DNA of 62,716 nucleotides from Funneliformis mosseae (GCA_910592005.1 CAJVPP010000022.1:1-62716), one strand, 5' to 3'. Positions 24,660-38,117 are shown, counted from the stretch's first letter. The notes: a model not told the origin generated them from the letters alone. Numbers and translations are program-made.

Positions 24660-25460
24660 ATGATTTTACATATATATTTTTTTAATTTTTTTTTATCTTT
24701 TTAATAATTTATTTTAATTTAATTTTTAATTGATTTTTAATTAATATTTTTCAATAAATGATTTGACTTTTTCAGTTAATTTTTTTTAATATTGATTTTT
24801 ATTTTTTATTTACAATTATAATTTCTAATGTTTAATTATTTTAATTATTTTTTTAATTTAATTATATTTATATGATTTAAATTTTTTAATTTAATTTTTT
24901 TTTTATTTTTCAGATTTATTTAATTATTTATTTTTTTAAATTATATTCTTAATTCAAATAATTAATTTATTTTTATTAATTTTATTTTTTTTAATTTTAA
25001 CTTGATATTATTAATTATTTAAAAATTATTTTATTTTAATATTATTTTTATTAAATTTTATTTTCAGTCTAATTTTTATAATTTAAATTTTTATTTTTTA
25101 TTTTTATTTTAATATTTTTATTTATTTATTATTTTTTAAAATTATTTTCTTTTTAATCTTTTTGATATTTTTTTAATTTTTTTTTTTAATAATTATATTT
25201 AATTTATTTATTTTTAATAATTTAATTTTTTGTTGATTTTTTTAATAATTGATTTTTTTTTATTTAAATTTTTTTTAATTGATTTTATAATTAATATAAT
25301 TAATTTATTTTTTATTTTTTTTAATAATTAATTTTTTAATTTATTTTTTATAATAATTGAATTTTTATTTAATTTATTTTTTAATAAATTTTTTATTAAA
25401 CATTTTTTTATTAAAATATTTAATTTTATTATAATATTTTATTTAATAAAAAATTCTAAA
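24660..25460. other. T-rich strand-asymmetric tract
   Basis: About 800 bp has long T runs on the plus strand and few A runs, unlike the balanced A/T DNA on either side. No gene or repeat unit is visible. Confidence 0.5.
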
Positions 25461-28400
25461 ATACTAATAATTTAAAACTTTGATTTGATTTTTTGATAGT
25501 TTATTTTAAAAATCTTGCAAATTATAAATTTTGATTTATTTTTCTAGTTTTTGATTAATAAATGTTGTTGAATTCCTAGAAATTTATTTAAATTTTTGGT
25601 AATATTTCTAAAAGTTTGATAAAAAATTTCAAAAATCTCAAGAAACTAATAAAATTTATTTAAAGGATATCTTAGTTTAATTTTTTAATCTCTAATTTTA
25701 CTGATTTAATTATCTAGTAATGTATTTGCAAATTTAGTATCTGATCTCAGAAATCTAATTAGTATAATATAATATTTTTAATAATAAAGCTAATAATATT
25801 TTATATATAAGTAAGGATAGTAATACTTACTCTAATAATGTCTTAGTTTAATTTTTAAAAATTTTCTAATATTTGATATAAATATAATTTATAAATCAGA
25901 TCATTTAGAATATATTAAAAATCTGGTATTTGATCTCAAAAACCTGATTAGTATAATATAATATTTTTTATTAAAGCTAATAGTATTTTATATATAAGTA
26001 GAATATTCATAACCTATAAAAAGTATTAAATAGTTTAACTTAGATTGTAATAATAAATTATCTAGTAATTATATAAAGTTAAGTCAACTTGTTAGATTTA
26101 TTATAATAAGATATATTAAATTATTTATATTTTTAAATGTTATTTTTAATAACTTTTTATTATTAATACTAAAATATAATATAATCATTATTTGATGTAT
26201 TATATTATGATGAATTAATAAGCTAAATTTTATCTTTATAAAGTAAGTTATTACTATTTAATATTTTTTAAATTAAATTATTAAATGTTATAACAGATAA
26301 AATTTTAATTTGAAAAAATTTATTAATAATTTAATATTAATATATAGATCAATTAATCAATTTTATTTTCTAAAATAATTATATATATTATAAATAATAA
26401 TTTAATTTTTAGTATAATAATCAATTAATTTTTATGTCAATTTTATTGTCTATAAATCTGTCAACTTTATTTCTATTAGATATATTTAGTTTTTTATTTT
26501 ATTAATATATATAAATATCTTTATATTTTTATTAAGTTTTATTATTTTTTTAGTAAAAGTAAATGATAAGATGTTAATCTTTTAAGTAATAAACTTATTA
26601 TTATATTAATAAAGAAATATAATTATTTAACTATTTATAATTATTTAAAGTTATTTATATTTATTTGTAAACTTTTTGTATTTATTTGTAATCTTTTAAT
26701 TATTAATAAACTTATTGTATGATAGATATTATATTAATTTATTTTATTGACTTAAAGTTTTTAAAGTATAATTTTTGAATAGTTTTATATTTATTTTTGT
26801 ATTTATTTATTGAAAATAATCTGTAAAATTACTGTGAATTTTCACTTATAAATTCTTGAGTAATTGTCATAGTTTTATTTACCCTTTTATGATTTTAATT
26901 GAAGCTATATATATTAAATAATAAAGATTTCATATTAAAATATAAAAGTGTTCAAATAATTTTTTTATAAATTTATTTGTTAAATTAAATTATGATATTA
27001 TAATTATTTGTATACATTTATATAAATTATATTTATTTTATAACAAATATTTTAATTTTTATTTTTAAATATTTCTTTTTTTAAAAATTTATTTGATTTT
27101 TTTAAATCTTTTAAAAAATTCTTAAATTATACATAAGATACAAGAATTTGTTGAATTGTGATTATTGGTTAATATAGGTGATTTTTTTAATTAGAAATTT
27201 ATAGTATCACATATTTGGTAAACCTAAAATCTTATTAACAAAAAACTTTATTGCTATATAAATCTTAATATTTTAAAATTTAGTAGAATAGCTATAAATT
27301 ATATATAAAATATTGCAGAAAGTATTTACAAAAAAAAAAGAAAAAATGATTTGGAGGAACTTTTTAATCATGATTCTAAAAATTGATATAGATGAAAAAA
27401 AAAAAGAAAATTACTTAAAACAAAAAGTAAATAATTCATAATACTTTAAATTAAGTCTATTAGTATTAGTTAACATATTGAATTATTCAAAGAAAATTAT
27501 TTAAATGGATGACTAATTAAAATCTTTACAAAGTCCTGATCTTATTGAAAATTTTATATCAAAAAAATAAAATGATTTTTATAGCATTAAGGAAGTATAC
27601 TTATTCAATTAGTAAAAGTATGTTATATAGAGTTAATCTGTACTTGAAGTAAGAGAAATCCTATAAAATATTAGAATATTCAAAAACGGTTCAGCAAATT
27701 TTTATATTTGGACGCTTTGCGAAGGAGACTTCAAAATAATTTTTTTTTGTTTTAATGAACTCTTTAATGTCCAATCATTTGTTTAGATATCGTTTAAAAA
27801 AACAAAAAAAAAGAAAATTTGAAAATTTAAGGTAAAAATTAATTTAAAAATAAAAATATATATCTTTATTGCTATTTCGTAACTCGATTTGGTAAAAAAA
27901 AAATAATTATTGCTTTATGTTGATAAGTTCGCTGAAGCCGAAAGTTTTTTTTCCGATAAACAAGTGGACCAATAAAAAAATTTTTATCAAAATTTAGATT
28001 GACTAGACTCCATCCATATGTTCAAATTTAGCCCCCCTTTCTATTGAAAAGGTCCCATATGATCCTTTTTAATAAAATTTTTAAAGGAAAGTTTAATATT
28101 GAAGAAAAGACTTGATTTATGAACAAGCCTTGAAGGTTTGTAAATAATAAAAAGACCCCACGACTGGATTTAAAAGACGACAATAAGAATTTAAGTTCGC
28201 CGCGGATTCGCTTTTGTGATTTTTAATTACTACAAAATAAATCGGTGAATTTTTCTCGATAATAAATATTTTACCAAAATATTATTTTTAAAAAAATCGA
28301 GGAACCCGATTTTTCTAAACAATCATTCATTCTACACGCCCATTTCATTTATGATTATCGCGGAAGAATAAACCACGGTTGCATTTCAGAATAGGCAATT

Positions 28401-28788
28401 TATATTACATATGCCATCGGATTATTTCCATTCGCGATTAAAATAAAAAAATTTTTTTTTCATGTTTCGCCAAATTACTATATATGTAACAAAAAAAGTT
28501 TTTTTGGTTCACTATCTAAATCCGTATTGATTCAGATAATAGGGGCGCAATTAAAATATGATCGTGCGAACATCATTTAAAATATTTATGGAAATTGTAA
28601 CAGCGCTTAAATAATTACCATTACCAAAATTACGTTTAAAAATAGGAATCATCAACAATTAAAATAAAATATTAGGAAGAATTAAAAATTAAAAAAATTT
28701 TTTTTCTCACACAAATAAATTATAAAAATGCGAGCAAAAGTCCAATTCTTTTAAATCTTCGACATAATAATAATTATTAACGTCAATC

Positions 28789-30301
28789 ATGAGCCATCAA
28801 GACTTTACACCAAAGAAATTAGTAAAAGATGTTGATCCAACGAAAGTTCAAAAGTTCAAGGAATCATTTAATGGTGAAATCACCAAAGTATTGATGGAAA
28901 GTGATGAGGGTTATGAAGCGAGTCTGAAAAGATGGGCCCTAAATGCAGAAAAAAAAGCTGGAATCGTGGTTCAACCCACTTGTGTTGATGACATCACCAA
29001 AACCGTGAATTTTGCTAATCAAAATAATTTGGATTTCGCCGTATGTGGAGGCGGACATTCAACTTCCGGAAGTTCAAGTTCCGAAGGAGGAGTTTTACTA
29101 GATATGAGAAAATTGAACAAAGTTAGAGTTGATGTTGAAAAGAAATTGGTTTATGCTCAAGGAGGAGCATTATTTGGTGAAGTTGATCAAGAAGCTTGGA
29201 AACATGGGTTGGCCATTGTGGGTGGCGCGGTTGATCATACCGGAATTGGTGGGTTAACTTTGGGCGGTGGTTTTGGTTACTTGACAGGTCAACACGGATT
29301 GGTAATTGATAATTTGATGGGAGCCACGATAATTACCGCGGATGGAAAAGTGAGAGAATTATCATCCAACACGAATGAAGATTTATTTTGGGCAATTAAA
29401 GGAGCCGGAACCAATTTCGGAGTTATCTATGAATTTATTTTTAAAGCGCACGAACAAAAAGAAGTTTTCGCCGGTCTTTTAATGTTTCCTATCGATAAAG
29501 TGGATAACCTCGTTGAAGCTACCAATTTATGGTATAAAAATCGTGGACCGGATGAAACTTTGAACTTAGTATTTGGTAGACTTCCTCCAGAATTTTCGGT
29601 ATTTAACATGTTTCTAGTTTAATAAATATACAACTCACTTTGTTAGATACTGACGTACGTTTCTTCATTTCTAGCCGATTATCGGTCTGATGTTATTTTC
29701 CAATGATCCATCCGAAAAAGTATTTAAAGAAAGGTTTTCAATGTTTTATAAATGTGGAGAACCCATTATGGAACAGGTGATGAGTATGCCATATCCTAAG
29801 GTGAATACTTTGGCAAATCCATTCATGACCCATGGAGATCGTAAAGCAATCCGTGGCGCGCATTTTACTCATCTAAGCATCGCAAACGTTCGTGAGGTTT
29901 TGGATTCTTACATTAAATTTACTGATGATCCGACGAGGAATCAAACATTTATATCATTTGAATTTTATGATTCCAAGAAATTTGCTTCTGTGGCCGCTGA
30001 TTCCACAGCATTTGCTCATCGTAAACCATTATTTAATGCGGTGATAACTCAAAGATGGGTAAATGAACAAGATGATGAAATCATGAACGGTTGGTCGAAG
30101 AATATACAAGAGATCATTTGTAGGGATGGGGACGGCGAGCAATCCCTTTATTCTAATTTTGAGAGTACCATGGACAATACAGACAATAAGGAAGAAAAGT
30201 TGATAAGATATTTTGGTGCGAATTTGGAGAAATTGAAAGAATTAAAAAGAAAGTATGATCCAAATGTATTCTTTAGGAAAGGACTCGTCATTTGGCCGTA
30301 G
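28789..30301 (+). CDS. FAD-linked (BBE-like) oxidoreductase
   Basis: Two exons, 28789-29598 and 29675-30301, joined in phase 0 across a 76-bp GTATTT...CTAG intron, encode 478 residues. An FAD-binding PCMH-type domain covers about residues 50-230, with GGGHSTSG around His90, the usual site of the 8-alpha-histidyl FAD bond. The second attachment region (about 145-160) reads [10 protein letters not shown] and lacks the Cys of bicovalent family members, so FAD is probably held by His only. The C-terminus, [10 protein letters not shown]...IWP, is a typical berberine-bridge-enzyme end. Such enzymes oxidise alcohols, sugars or secondary metabolites with O2. The substrate cannot be read, and no signal peptide or biosynthetic neighbour is seen. 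Confidence 0.9.
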
Positions 30302-31379
30302 ATTGTTGGTATTAAATTATCTTCCCTCCCCTTTTTATTTATTTATTGATGTCAAATCTTTTTTTTTTTATTGTATCAAATTTACTTGAAGAATAAAGCT
30401 ATTGTAACATTTTAAGTTTAAATCTTTTCGAATTATCCTGATAAGCCTGATTAATACACGTAATAAGCGAAAAGTTCAAAAAAAAAAAAAAAAAAAAGGT
30501 TTTGGAAATCTTTTTTTAGGTTCTTCCATATTTATAATGATTCACGTTTCAATTTCGTGATAAGTTAAGTTGTCTTTCTAAATTGTGAAAACGATCTTTC
30601 AAAATGAAAGTCTGGAAAAAATAAAGATAAAAAATTATTGAATCTCTATTGTCGTGATCTCTTAGTACTTTTTCTTGTAACAACCAGTTAATCAACGAAT
30701 TAAAAAAAAAAAAAAAAAAAAAATGTTTTATGTACTGTATTGAAAATACCGATATTTTTTTTTCCGTGATCACCTCTGTAGAATTATTATCCCTTAAACT
30801 GTAGAGGTTCGAAGGCAAATTTGCCTGCTTATTTACTATAAATTCCCTTCTGATTTACTTTTATGAAAAATTTTTTTTTTATATTAATTTTATAAATATA
30901 TATAATATTATAATAAATTTTATTTTTTAATCATATAATAAATAATTTAAGATTATTTATAAGCTAAAAATTTGTAATTTTTAAAAAAATTATAAATTAA
31001 AAAATTTTATTATTAATTTTTGACCATCTTATTAACATTTAATTTTAGTAATATTAATCATAATATAATATTATAAAATTTATCATAAAGAATACTTTTA
31101 ATTATTTATAGTTTTTATAATTTATTAAAAAATTTTATAACTTTTATTAATAGTAAAATAATTTAATTAGTTTGTAAATTTATAAATTTTAAGAATTTTT
31201 AGAAGATTATTATAATAAATTTTTCAAAATTTAATTTCAAAATTGAATTATTTAAAACTTTTTAAAAAACTTATTAAACTATATTTTTTATATATAATTA
31301 TATTATTAACATTAATATTTTATTTTTTATTAAAAAATAAATACGTTTTTTTTATGTTTATAAGCAAATTTATCTGATC
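30302..31379. other. Gene-free AT-rich spacer with A runs
   Basis: The 3' flank of the oxidoreductase gene contains an A run at about 30479-30497 and another at about 30702-30722. From about 30860 it becomes extremely AT-rich. I see no gene in it. Confidence 0.6.
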
Positions 31380-31960
31380 TATAGTTTAAGAGATAAATAA
31401 GAAATTAATCTTAAGTTGATCATATTTATTTTTTAATAGATCCTTTGGTTTATTACAAACCTTTTTATTTATTAACAAATCCAAAAGGCTTAATTTTAAG
31501 ATCAAATAATACTGAAATAAGCATCTTTTTTTTTTATTCTAATATAATTCTATTGTATTATACAAATAAAGCTTTACTTTTTCTAATATTTTAGTAGTAT
31601 TAAATAGTATATTTAAGTTTAATCTTTTTGATCCATTTTTATATTCAGCAATTTCTCCTTTTTCTTCTTTTATAAAAATATCAAGAATTTCTTCTATATT
31701 TATATTTTAAAACTTATACTTTTCAGCTTTATATGTTTTTTTTTAATTTCTTTTAATAATGGACTTATAATACTATAAATTATATATTTACTTGCACTTA
31801 GATAGTTGTAACTTCAGCAAATTCTTTCAAAACTTTATATAAATCATGTAATAATTTCTATTTATTCTTAATTATCATAAATTTTAATAATTATTAGCTA
31901 TCTTTTTTTGAATTAGTATCATTAGCAATTGGTAAAGTTGTTATTAGAAAGTTAATAAAT
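31380..31960 (-). pseudogene. hAT-family transposase fossil
   Basis: Read on the minus strand, several frames give pieces of a hAT transposase in the right order. LHDLYKVLKEFAEVTTI (31801-31851) is followed by LSASKYIIYSIISPLLKEI (about 31740-31800), then VLFDLKIKPFGFVN (about 31470-31515) and LLKNKYDQLK (about 31405-31440). In the family these match the stretch around the conserved 'T..LS.S.YpT...v.P' region and the 'LDPR.K...F' motif. Here LDPR has become FDLK. Frameshifts and stops lie between the pieces, so it is dead. The assignment rests on motif order, not on a search. Confidence 0.55.
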
Positions 31961-32492
31961 AGTTTGACTTCTAATAGTTTTTTTCAAACCAAAAAATTTA
32001 AATTTCATTAGGTGATAATATCTACAACATAATGGTAAAGATATATGCTTATTTTTTCAAAATTCTAAAAAATTTAGATCAATATATAAAAATTAATAAA
32101 TTTTTTATAAAAATCAATATATTTATAAAGTAAATTTAATTTTTAACATTTAGAAATTTAAATTTTATTTATCAACTTTAATTAAATATTAATATATAGT
32201 TTTATTTATATATTAATTAAATTAGTTTTCATTTATATATTTTTATAACTTATATTTTATTTCTTTTATATATAGTATACTAGGAAAATAAGAACTATTG
32301 TTAAGTCTAAAATGATTTTAACTAAAAAAAATTTATATTGATATTTGCTTTATCTAGGATTTTATATAATTCAAATACTAAGCAAGTGGATACTGAGATA
32401 ATTTTCATTGTTTATAATCCTATACTTTGTTCTAAATTAATAATTTTAATAAAAATTTCACAATTTATTATATTTTAAAAATATATATATAA

Positions 32493-32642
32493 GCACTTTA
32501 CAGTAGAAAGAGAGAAAAATACCAAAAAAAATCTTTAGAATTAATGTTAAATCTGGATTTATTTTACTAAAAAAATAATAATTAGTTTATAAAATAAAAA
32601 AAAACTTTTTTGGTAGTTTCTTCTCTCTTTACTGCAAAGTAC
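32493..32642. mobile_element. MITE, copy B (150 bp)
   Basis: Terminal inverted repeats of about 35 bp include CACTTTACAGTA at the left and TACTGCAAAGT at the right, followed inward by AGAGAGAA and TACCAAAAAA and their complements. The interior is collinear with copy A at 18261-18394. It lies in an AT dinucleotide run that could be the duplicated target. Non-coding. Confidence 0.75.
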
Positions 32643-33860
32643 ATATATATATAATATATATATTATACTAAACATAAAAAGGTTAGAAAAAGTAAAAAAG
32701 AACTTAAATAAATTAAAAGAATTTTTAAAAAAAAATAAGAAATTAAAAGAGAAGAAAATTTTTAGAGAATATAGTTTAAAATTATAAATATGTTTAGGTA
32801 TATAAAGTGTTAAAAAGTGAAAATATAGGTGTTTTGTTAAATAGAGATGTTTATTAAACAAAATTCATATTTAGTATAACGTTTATCTAATATAAAGTCC
32901 TAACCTAAACTCTAACCATAAATCTAATAAAACCTAATGTCATTAAACTTAGTTGCAATCATTTGCTGCATGGACTTAACCAATTGACTCATTTGATTCA
33001 TTTGACACGTTTGACGCAATAAAACTAATTCAAGCTAAATTAATTATTAAAATTCAATTTTTGGAAAAAAAAGGTAACTGAAAATCATCACATTGGTGAT
33101 ATTAATTAATTAACAATGCAGCAAGTACTAAACCTTTTATCACCCGATTTTTATAAATTAACAATTAAAATTTTTAATGTAATATTATCTATAATTGACA
33201 TTAAAAAGAAATCACATTATTATTTTATATTAATTTAAATTTATTAGATTTATAATATTTTAATCTCAAGAAATTCGAAACTCTTATTTATGTAAAAAGA
33301 ATATCACACTATTGATTTATTAAATTTTGCTAAGGTAACGCAGGTAAATGATAAATTCCACTAGTTGTTAAACTTGATATTTATCTGTTCCGATTCGGAT
33401 ATATTTTGTCATAATGGATGCAAGGAAATCACCAAAATGTCTTTAATCCTCGTGAAAATTGATACTGATCATCATAATCATCATGAAAGAGACTATCACT
33501 ATGACTAATTTGTATTGGATTACCATTGTATAGGTAGATCTTAACCTAAATTATAAATTATTTATTAACATTACGTAACATTTATATGGAGGGCTTGGCT
33601 GTCATAGCTAAGCAAAATAAGAAATTTTTACCAGTGATTTATTGTAGTTCGGATTTATCACTAAAATAAGAGATGATTCTATAAAAAAAAAAAATTTTTT
33701 CCTCATCAGTCTATAATGGACAGTTTGAATCGTAAATTATCATACAACCTTCTTTTCCGTAAAAGTTTCGAAATCCTTTTTAAAAGTCGATTAAAAATAA
33801 TTTCGATTAATATAAAAAACCTATCACACAATCTTTGGTGTTATTAAAGGAATTTTTACA
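32643..33860. other. Spacer upstream of the transporter gene
   Basis: About 1.2 kb starts AT-rich and reaches ordinary composition after about 33350. No frame looks coding. The last 200 bp should hold the promoter of the gene at 33861, but no clear core element stands out. Confidence 0.5.
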
Positions 33861-35481
33861 ATGTCACAACCACCTGCTTTTCTAGCATTTTTGACTGCAA
33901 CGGGAACTCTCCCAATCTTAACATATTGTGCTGCTAGCATCTTGATGACAGTTACAAACAAATATGTTTTGTCTGGTTATGAATTTAATATGAACTTTTT
34001 GCTGTTGGGAGTACAGGTTTATGCTCATTCCTTATTATCAGTTGGATTATTTTATTTACGTTTCTTGTAATGATTTACTGACAAATTTTTAATTCATTCA
34101 GTCAACAGTATGTATAGTTTTACTAAAAGTTTTCAAATTTATGAATTTAGTTTCATTTAGAGAATTTGATTTAGCTTTATCACGAAAATGTATATATCGT
34201 TTCAACTTTATAATAATTCAATCAATTTTTGTAATTTCTGTATTAAAATGTCTGAATGATATTTACAGGGTTTCCTATTGCCGTGTTACTTGTCGCTATG
34301 ATTTATACAGGAAGCAAAAGGTAATTGAAATATAAAATAATTTGATAAATTTTATTAAATTTGTAATTTTCAGTATTTTAATTTATTTTTTTATTTAATA
34401 ATAATCATAATCATAATGATAATAATGATAACGATAATAACATCAACAATAACAACAACAACAACAACAATAATAATAATAACAACAATAATAACGATGA
34501 ACATAATAGTTTACAATATCTTTCAATCCCTGTATACACAATATTTAAAAATCTAACAATCATTTTAATTGCATATGGAGAAGTATTATGGTTTGGTGGT
34601 AATGTGTCAAGATTAACGATGACAAGTTTCTTGTTAATGGTTTTTTCGTCTATAATAGCTGCAATATCAGATAGTTCTAAAGCATCTGTAAAATCTACGA
34701 GCGTCATATTTGATTTAGGATATTTATGGATGGCATTTAATTGTATTTCCTCTGCTGCATTCGTTTTAACTATGAGGAAACATATTAAATCGACTAATTT
34801 TAAAGATTTCGATACTGTTTATTATAATAATTTATTATCTATACCATTATTAATGATAATGAGTCTTATGATGGAAGATTGGAGCAGTAAAAATTTTGAA
34901 AGGAACTTGTAAGTAAAATCATCTTTTCACAGAAAAAAAGAAAAAAAACCGAGCGGCTACTAATTTAATTTGCAAAATCCTATTTAAGACCCGAAGATAT
35001 GCGTAATACACTCATTATGGCCATATTATTCTCAGGGATATCGGCATTTGGTATTTCATATACATCAGCTTGGTGTGTGAGAGTGACGTCGAGTACAACC
35101 TATAGTATGGTTGGAGCATTAAATAAATTACCTATAGCCGCAAGTGGAATGATTTTCTTTGGTGATCCAATCACAATTGGAAATGTTTCTGGCATATTTG
35201 TTGGTAAATATTTTACCAATCTACGATCTCTTTTTTATATTTTTATCGTTATATTAATTTTTTTTTTATTTTTAAAATAAATAAAAGGATTTGTCGCTGG
35301 AATTTTGTACTCGATTGCAAAAACAGAACAGCAAAAACCCACCAAACCTTTATATATTCCATTATCTAATGAATTACCGAAAACAGCGAATGGTGATAAT
35401 ACTTCTATAATGCAATCAAATCCTATTAATAATAATACAGTAATCAACATAGAAGGAAAAAAATTATTAGAGAAAATGTAA
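33861..35481 (+). CDS. VRG4: GDP-mannose transporter (Golgi), VRG4/GMT-type
   Basis: Six exons (33861-34016, 34102-34189, 34269-34320, 34510-34908, 34989-35203, 35288-35481) encode 367 residues, close to the usual 330-380. This multi-membrane DMT/NST protein exchanges GDP-mannose for GMP across the Golgi membrane and feeds protein and lipid mannosylation. The N-terminus shows [17 protein letters not shown], a hallmark of the family. The two substrate motifs are present: YYNN at about 203-206 and GALNK at 274-278. The splice frame joins [10 protein letters not shown] to [10 protein letters not shown] cleanly. Intron 3 (34321-34509) carries a microsatellite. The C-terminal tail is polar and rich in Asn and Lys. 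Confidence 0.93.
34400..34500. repeat. Intronic AAT/AAC microsatellite
   Basis: This imperfect run of AAT, AAC and AACAAT units fills much of intron 3 of the GDP-mannose transporter gene. It ends about 10 bp before the acceptor at 34508-34509, so length changes would move the acceptor closer to or further from the branch site. Confidence 0.75.
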
Positions 35482-35663
35482 AGACGGCGTTTATTATCAT
35501 TTTTTTAATTTACAATACAAATTCTTACTTTTTTGTAAGAATTACGATATAACTTTTATAAATTAATCTAATTTTAAAAATCAAATTTGAAATAATTTAT
35601 TGTTTAATTTTGTCTCTTGCAAATTAATATAATTAATTGCTCTTCTCTTCTACCTTCTCTTAA

Positions 35664-38117
35664 TTAAGATATTGCTAAGACAATAATCTCATCACCCGAT
35701 AAAAGATCATAATACGATAATTGTTTTAAATCATCATCCATTTCCAATTTTAATATTGTCGTCCCTTGTTCTTCCTAAAATATATTTAATTTAATGTACA
35801 AAACTAAGCAACGTAATAATATATTCAATTTATAGTACTCACCTGAAAATTAGCTGCAGCATATAATTTTTGCTGAGATGACGGAATTCCAAATAATTTT
35901 TGAATTAAATTTTTTAAATTCCGGATTTCCATCGTTCCCAATAATTTCTTTGATAATTTTTTTATCGGATCTTTTTCTAATCCAGTTCTATAGCTAATGG
36001 TTATCGCTATAAATATCACAAAATATCATATTAATAAATAAACGAAAAAATATTTAAACAAAAAATTATTATGACACAAACCTAACAATCTATCCTTAAG
36101 AACACTACTTGAAGCTTTTTGACTAGTCTCATCATCAGCTATTGGTGTACCATGTATTTCACATAATTCTTTAAATCTTGGATGATTTTTCTCTATCTCT
36201 TCAATTGGTTTCATGTCTGTTATGCACAACTTAAGATAAAATCTCTCAGCATCTATTCTGTCCCCTGAAGAAATCTAAAAATAAAGAATAAAGAAATTAA
36301 TATTAAAACGATAAAAAAAAATTAATGTCATTTGTTACCGAAAAAATTCATAACATACAATGCTACCATTCAGTAGTGTTAACCTTTTAATTCGACCAAT
36401 TATCGACACATTGGCCTTATCCAATTTTTCATCTAAAAAAACAAATTATTTAATAAATAAAAAAATATTTTATCATGTAAAATATAAATTTTTTCATACT
36501 TTCAAGAAAAGGATTCTTCTTAATTCTCAATTCTTTCAAAGAAGGAAATTTATTAAGTTCATTAACGCTGTTCCAGTCACCAATCTTATTCTCACTAATA
36601 TTCAAATTTCGTAATTTTGGAAAGGCATCTTCATTATCACTTGGATAATAAACCTGATCAATTGCATTATTATTAATGAAAAGGATCTCCAAGCTTATTG
36701 TCCAAATCAATAGTAATTGTAGAATTTAATATAATTATAACTTTGAGATGACGTTGTTGAGACTTTTACACTTACTTTGGCAAATCCGAAAATCTTGCAA
36801 TCTCGTCCCAGCTAGATATTATATTTGACTCGAAATTAATAATTTTCAATTTTGCAAATCCCTTGATTTTATTGAGTTTGTTAAAGTTTTCTTTATTACT
36901 CTCATCAATATCTTCAGAAAGTCTGATATTGTTAAATCCTAGCTGCAAATTTTCCAGGATGGAAAAGTTTGATTCGAGAAGTTCTATCTAATTTAACAAT
37001 ATAAATAAAAATGTGCTAAACATTGGAATTATACATATACGTACATACATACATACATATAAAGAATTATTAAATCAAACCTGCTTCCAAGAAATTCTGG
37101 TATAATTGAGTGAAAGATTTTTTAGATTTAAAAATGCATTCGGAAAAATGGATAAAGATTCCGAAATTTGAAACCGATTATAACTGTAAAATAACAAAGT
37201 TAAAAATATATTTTGTTATAAAAAAAGATTTATAGCCAACCTGAATTTAAAACTGACTTTAAACGCAAAACTTCTAATTTCTTGAGCTGCTCACATATTT
37301 TAGCAACCGTTTCCCAATCTGATAACAAATTCTTTGACAAATTCAAATCAACAATATCTAAGATTTTTTTTTTAAAAAAATATTCATACATATTTTAAAA
37401 AGTGATTATTACCATAACGAATATTACATTTTGCTAATTACTTGGACACGTTGCTTCAATTTCTCCTGGTTTTCCGGCATGCGATATTTGTTCAAAGGAA
37501 AGCCCAATTTCATTTAACCTATCCAATTGTCTTTGAAAATCAAATAAAAATGTAATTTTTTTAGTAACATCTTTCCCAAAAATGAAGTGTAAACATAATA
37601 TTTACAAACCTTTGTTTTCGACGAATTTTTTCCCATCCTAATGCTTCTACTTCTAATTTTGTACCTGCCCAATGGAGTACATCCAAATCCTTTTGTGCGT
37701 CATATGATTTTTCTTCATTTTCTTGAAGTGTCACAACTTCTTCACCAATGTATTTTTCAATAACAGCTTCGACAAAACTTCGGCCAATATTTATCTTTGA
37801 AGAATAACGAATAAACGATCCGCTATTAGGAACACTATAAAAACGTATTGATAGATTAATCATTATATGGAAATCTTTTATTTTATCGGTAAATTCGTCT
37901 ATAAGAATTTTACTTACCTACAAGTAAAATAACGAACACCTTCGTGAACACCGTCATGTTTCCCTCTTGACACATTGTCCCATTCCACTCCTAACCATTC
38001 ACCCTTTGTTGGCGGAACCTCGCCAACGTATCGAACAGTTGCCAATTGATCCTCAAACTGTATACGCTTATTCAAAAGGTTTGCTACATTTATCGTGTCT
38101 ATATTTTTGTTACCCAT
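35664..38117 (-). CDS. TBCE: Tubulin-folding cofactor E
   Basis: Eleven exons on the minus strand encode 554 residues: 37918-38117, 37610-37834, 37442-37530, 37258-37357, 37081-37183, 36776-36987, 36500-36693, 36359-36432, 36082-36274, 35843-36006 and 35664-35774. An N-terminal CAP-Gly domain (about residues 5-75; GEWLGVEWD, GKHDG) binds the alpha-tubulin tail. Leucine-rich repeats (about 150-360; NLSKNLLSDW, LNISENKIGDW) follow, then a C-terminal ubiquitin-like domain ending LLSGDEIIVLAIS. In the family this chaperone works with cofactor D to make assembly-ready tubulin dimers. All junctions keep frame; intron 4's donor (GTCAGT) is atypical. It shares a 175-bp divergent promoter region with the EMC10-like gene. 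Confidence 0.93.

Larger units (their letters stand above)
15652..28788. other. Extremely AT-rich gene-free block
   Basis: About 13 kb is made almost wholly of A and T, with long homopolymer-like runs and no credible reading frame, tRNA or rRNA. Visible structure includes a MITE (18261-18394), a less AT-rich island (19400-20060), a foldback unit (21065-22048), a degenerate dispersed repeat, a small palindromic element (23197-23314), AT minisatellite-like DNA (23030-23660) and T-rich strands (24660-25460). From about 27300 onward composition moves toward normal as the next gene approaches. It could be a heavily mutated transposon graveyard or structural chromosome DNA such as a centromere flank. 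Confidence 0.8.

Noticed and set aside
15652..28788. Inserted mitochondrial DNA as source of the A/T block
   Set aside because: No mitochondrial gene, rRNA or tRNA is visible in it.
30549..30818. 89-codon minus-strand frame
   Set aside because: It contains a poly-Phe stretch from an A run and shows no domain or conserved pattern.
32559..32861. 100-codon minus-strand frame rich in Phe, Tyr and Leu
   Set aside because: It starts inside the MITE and runs into A/T DNA, so it is a composition artefact.
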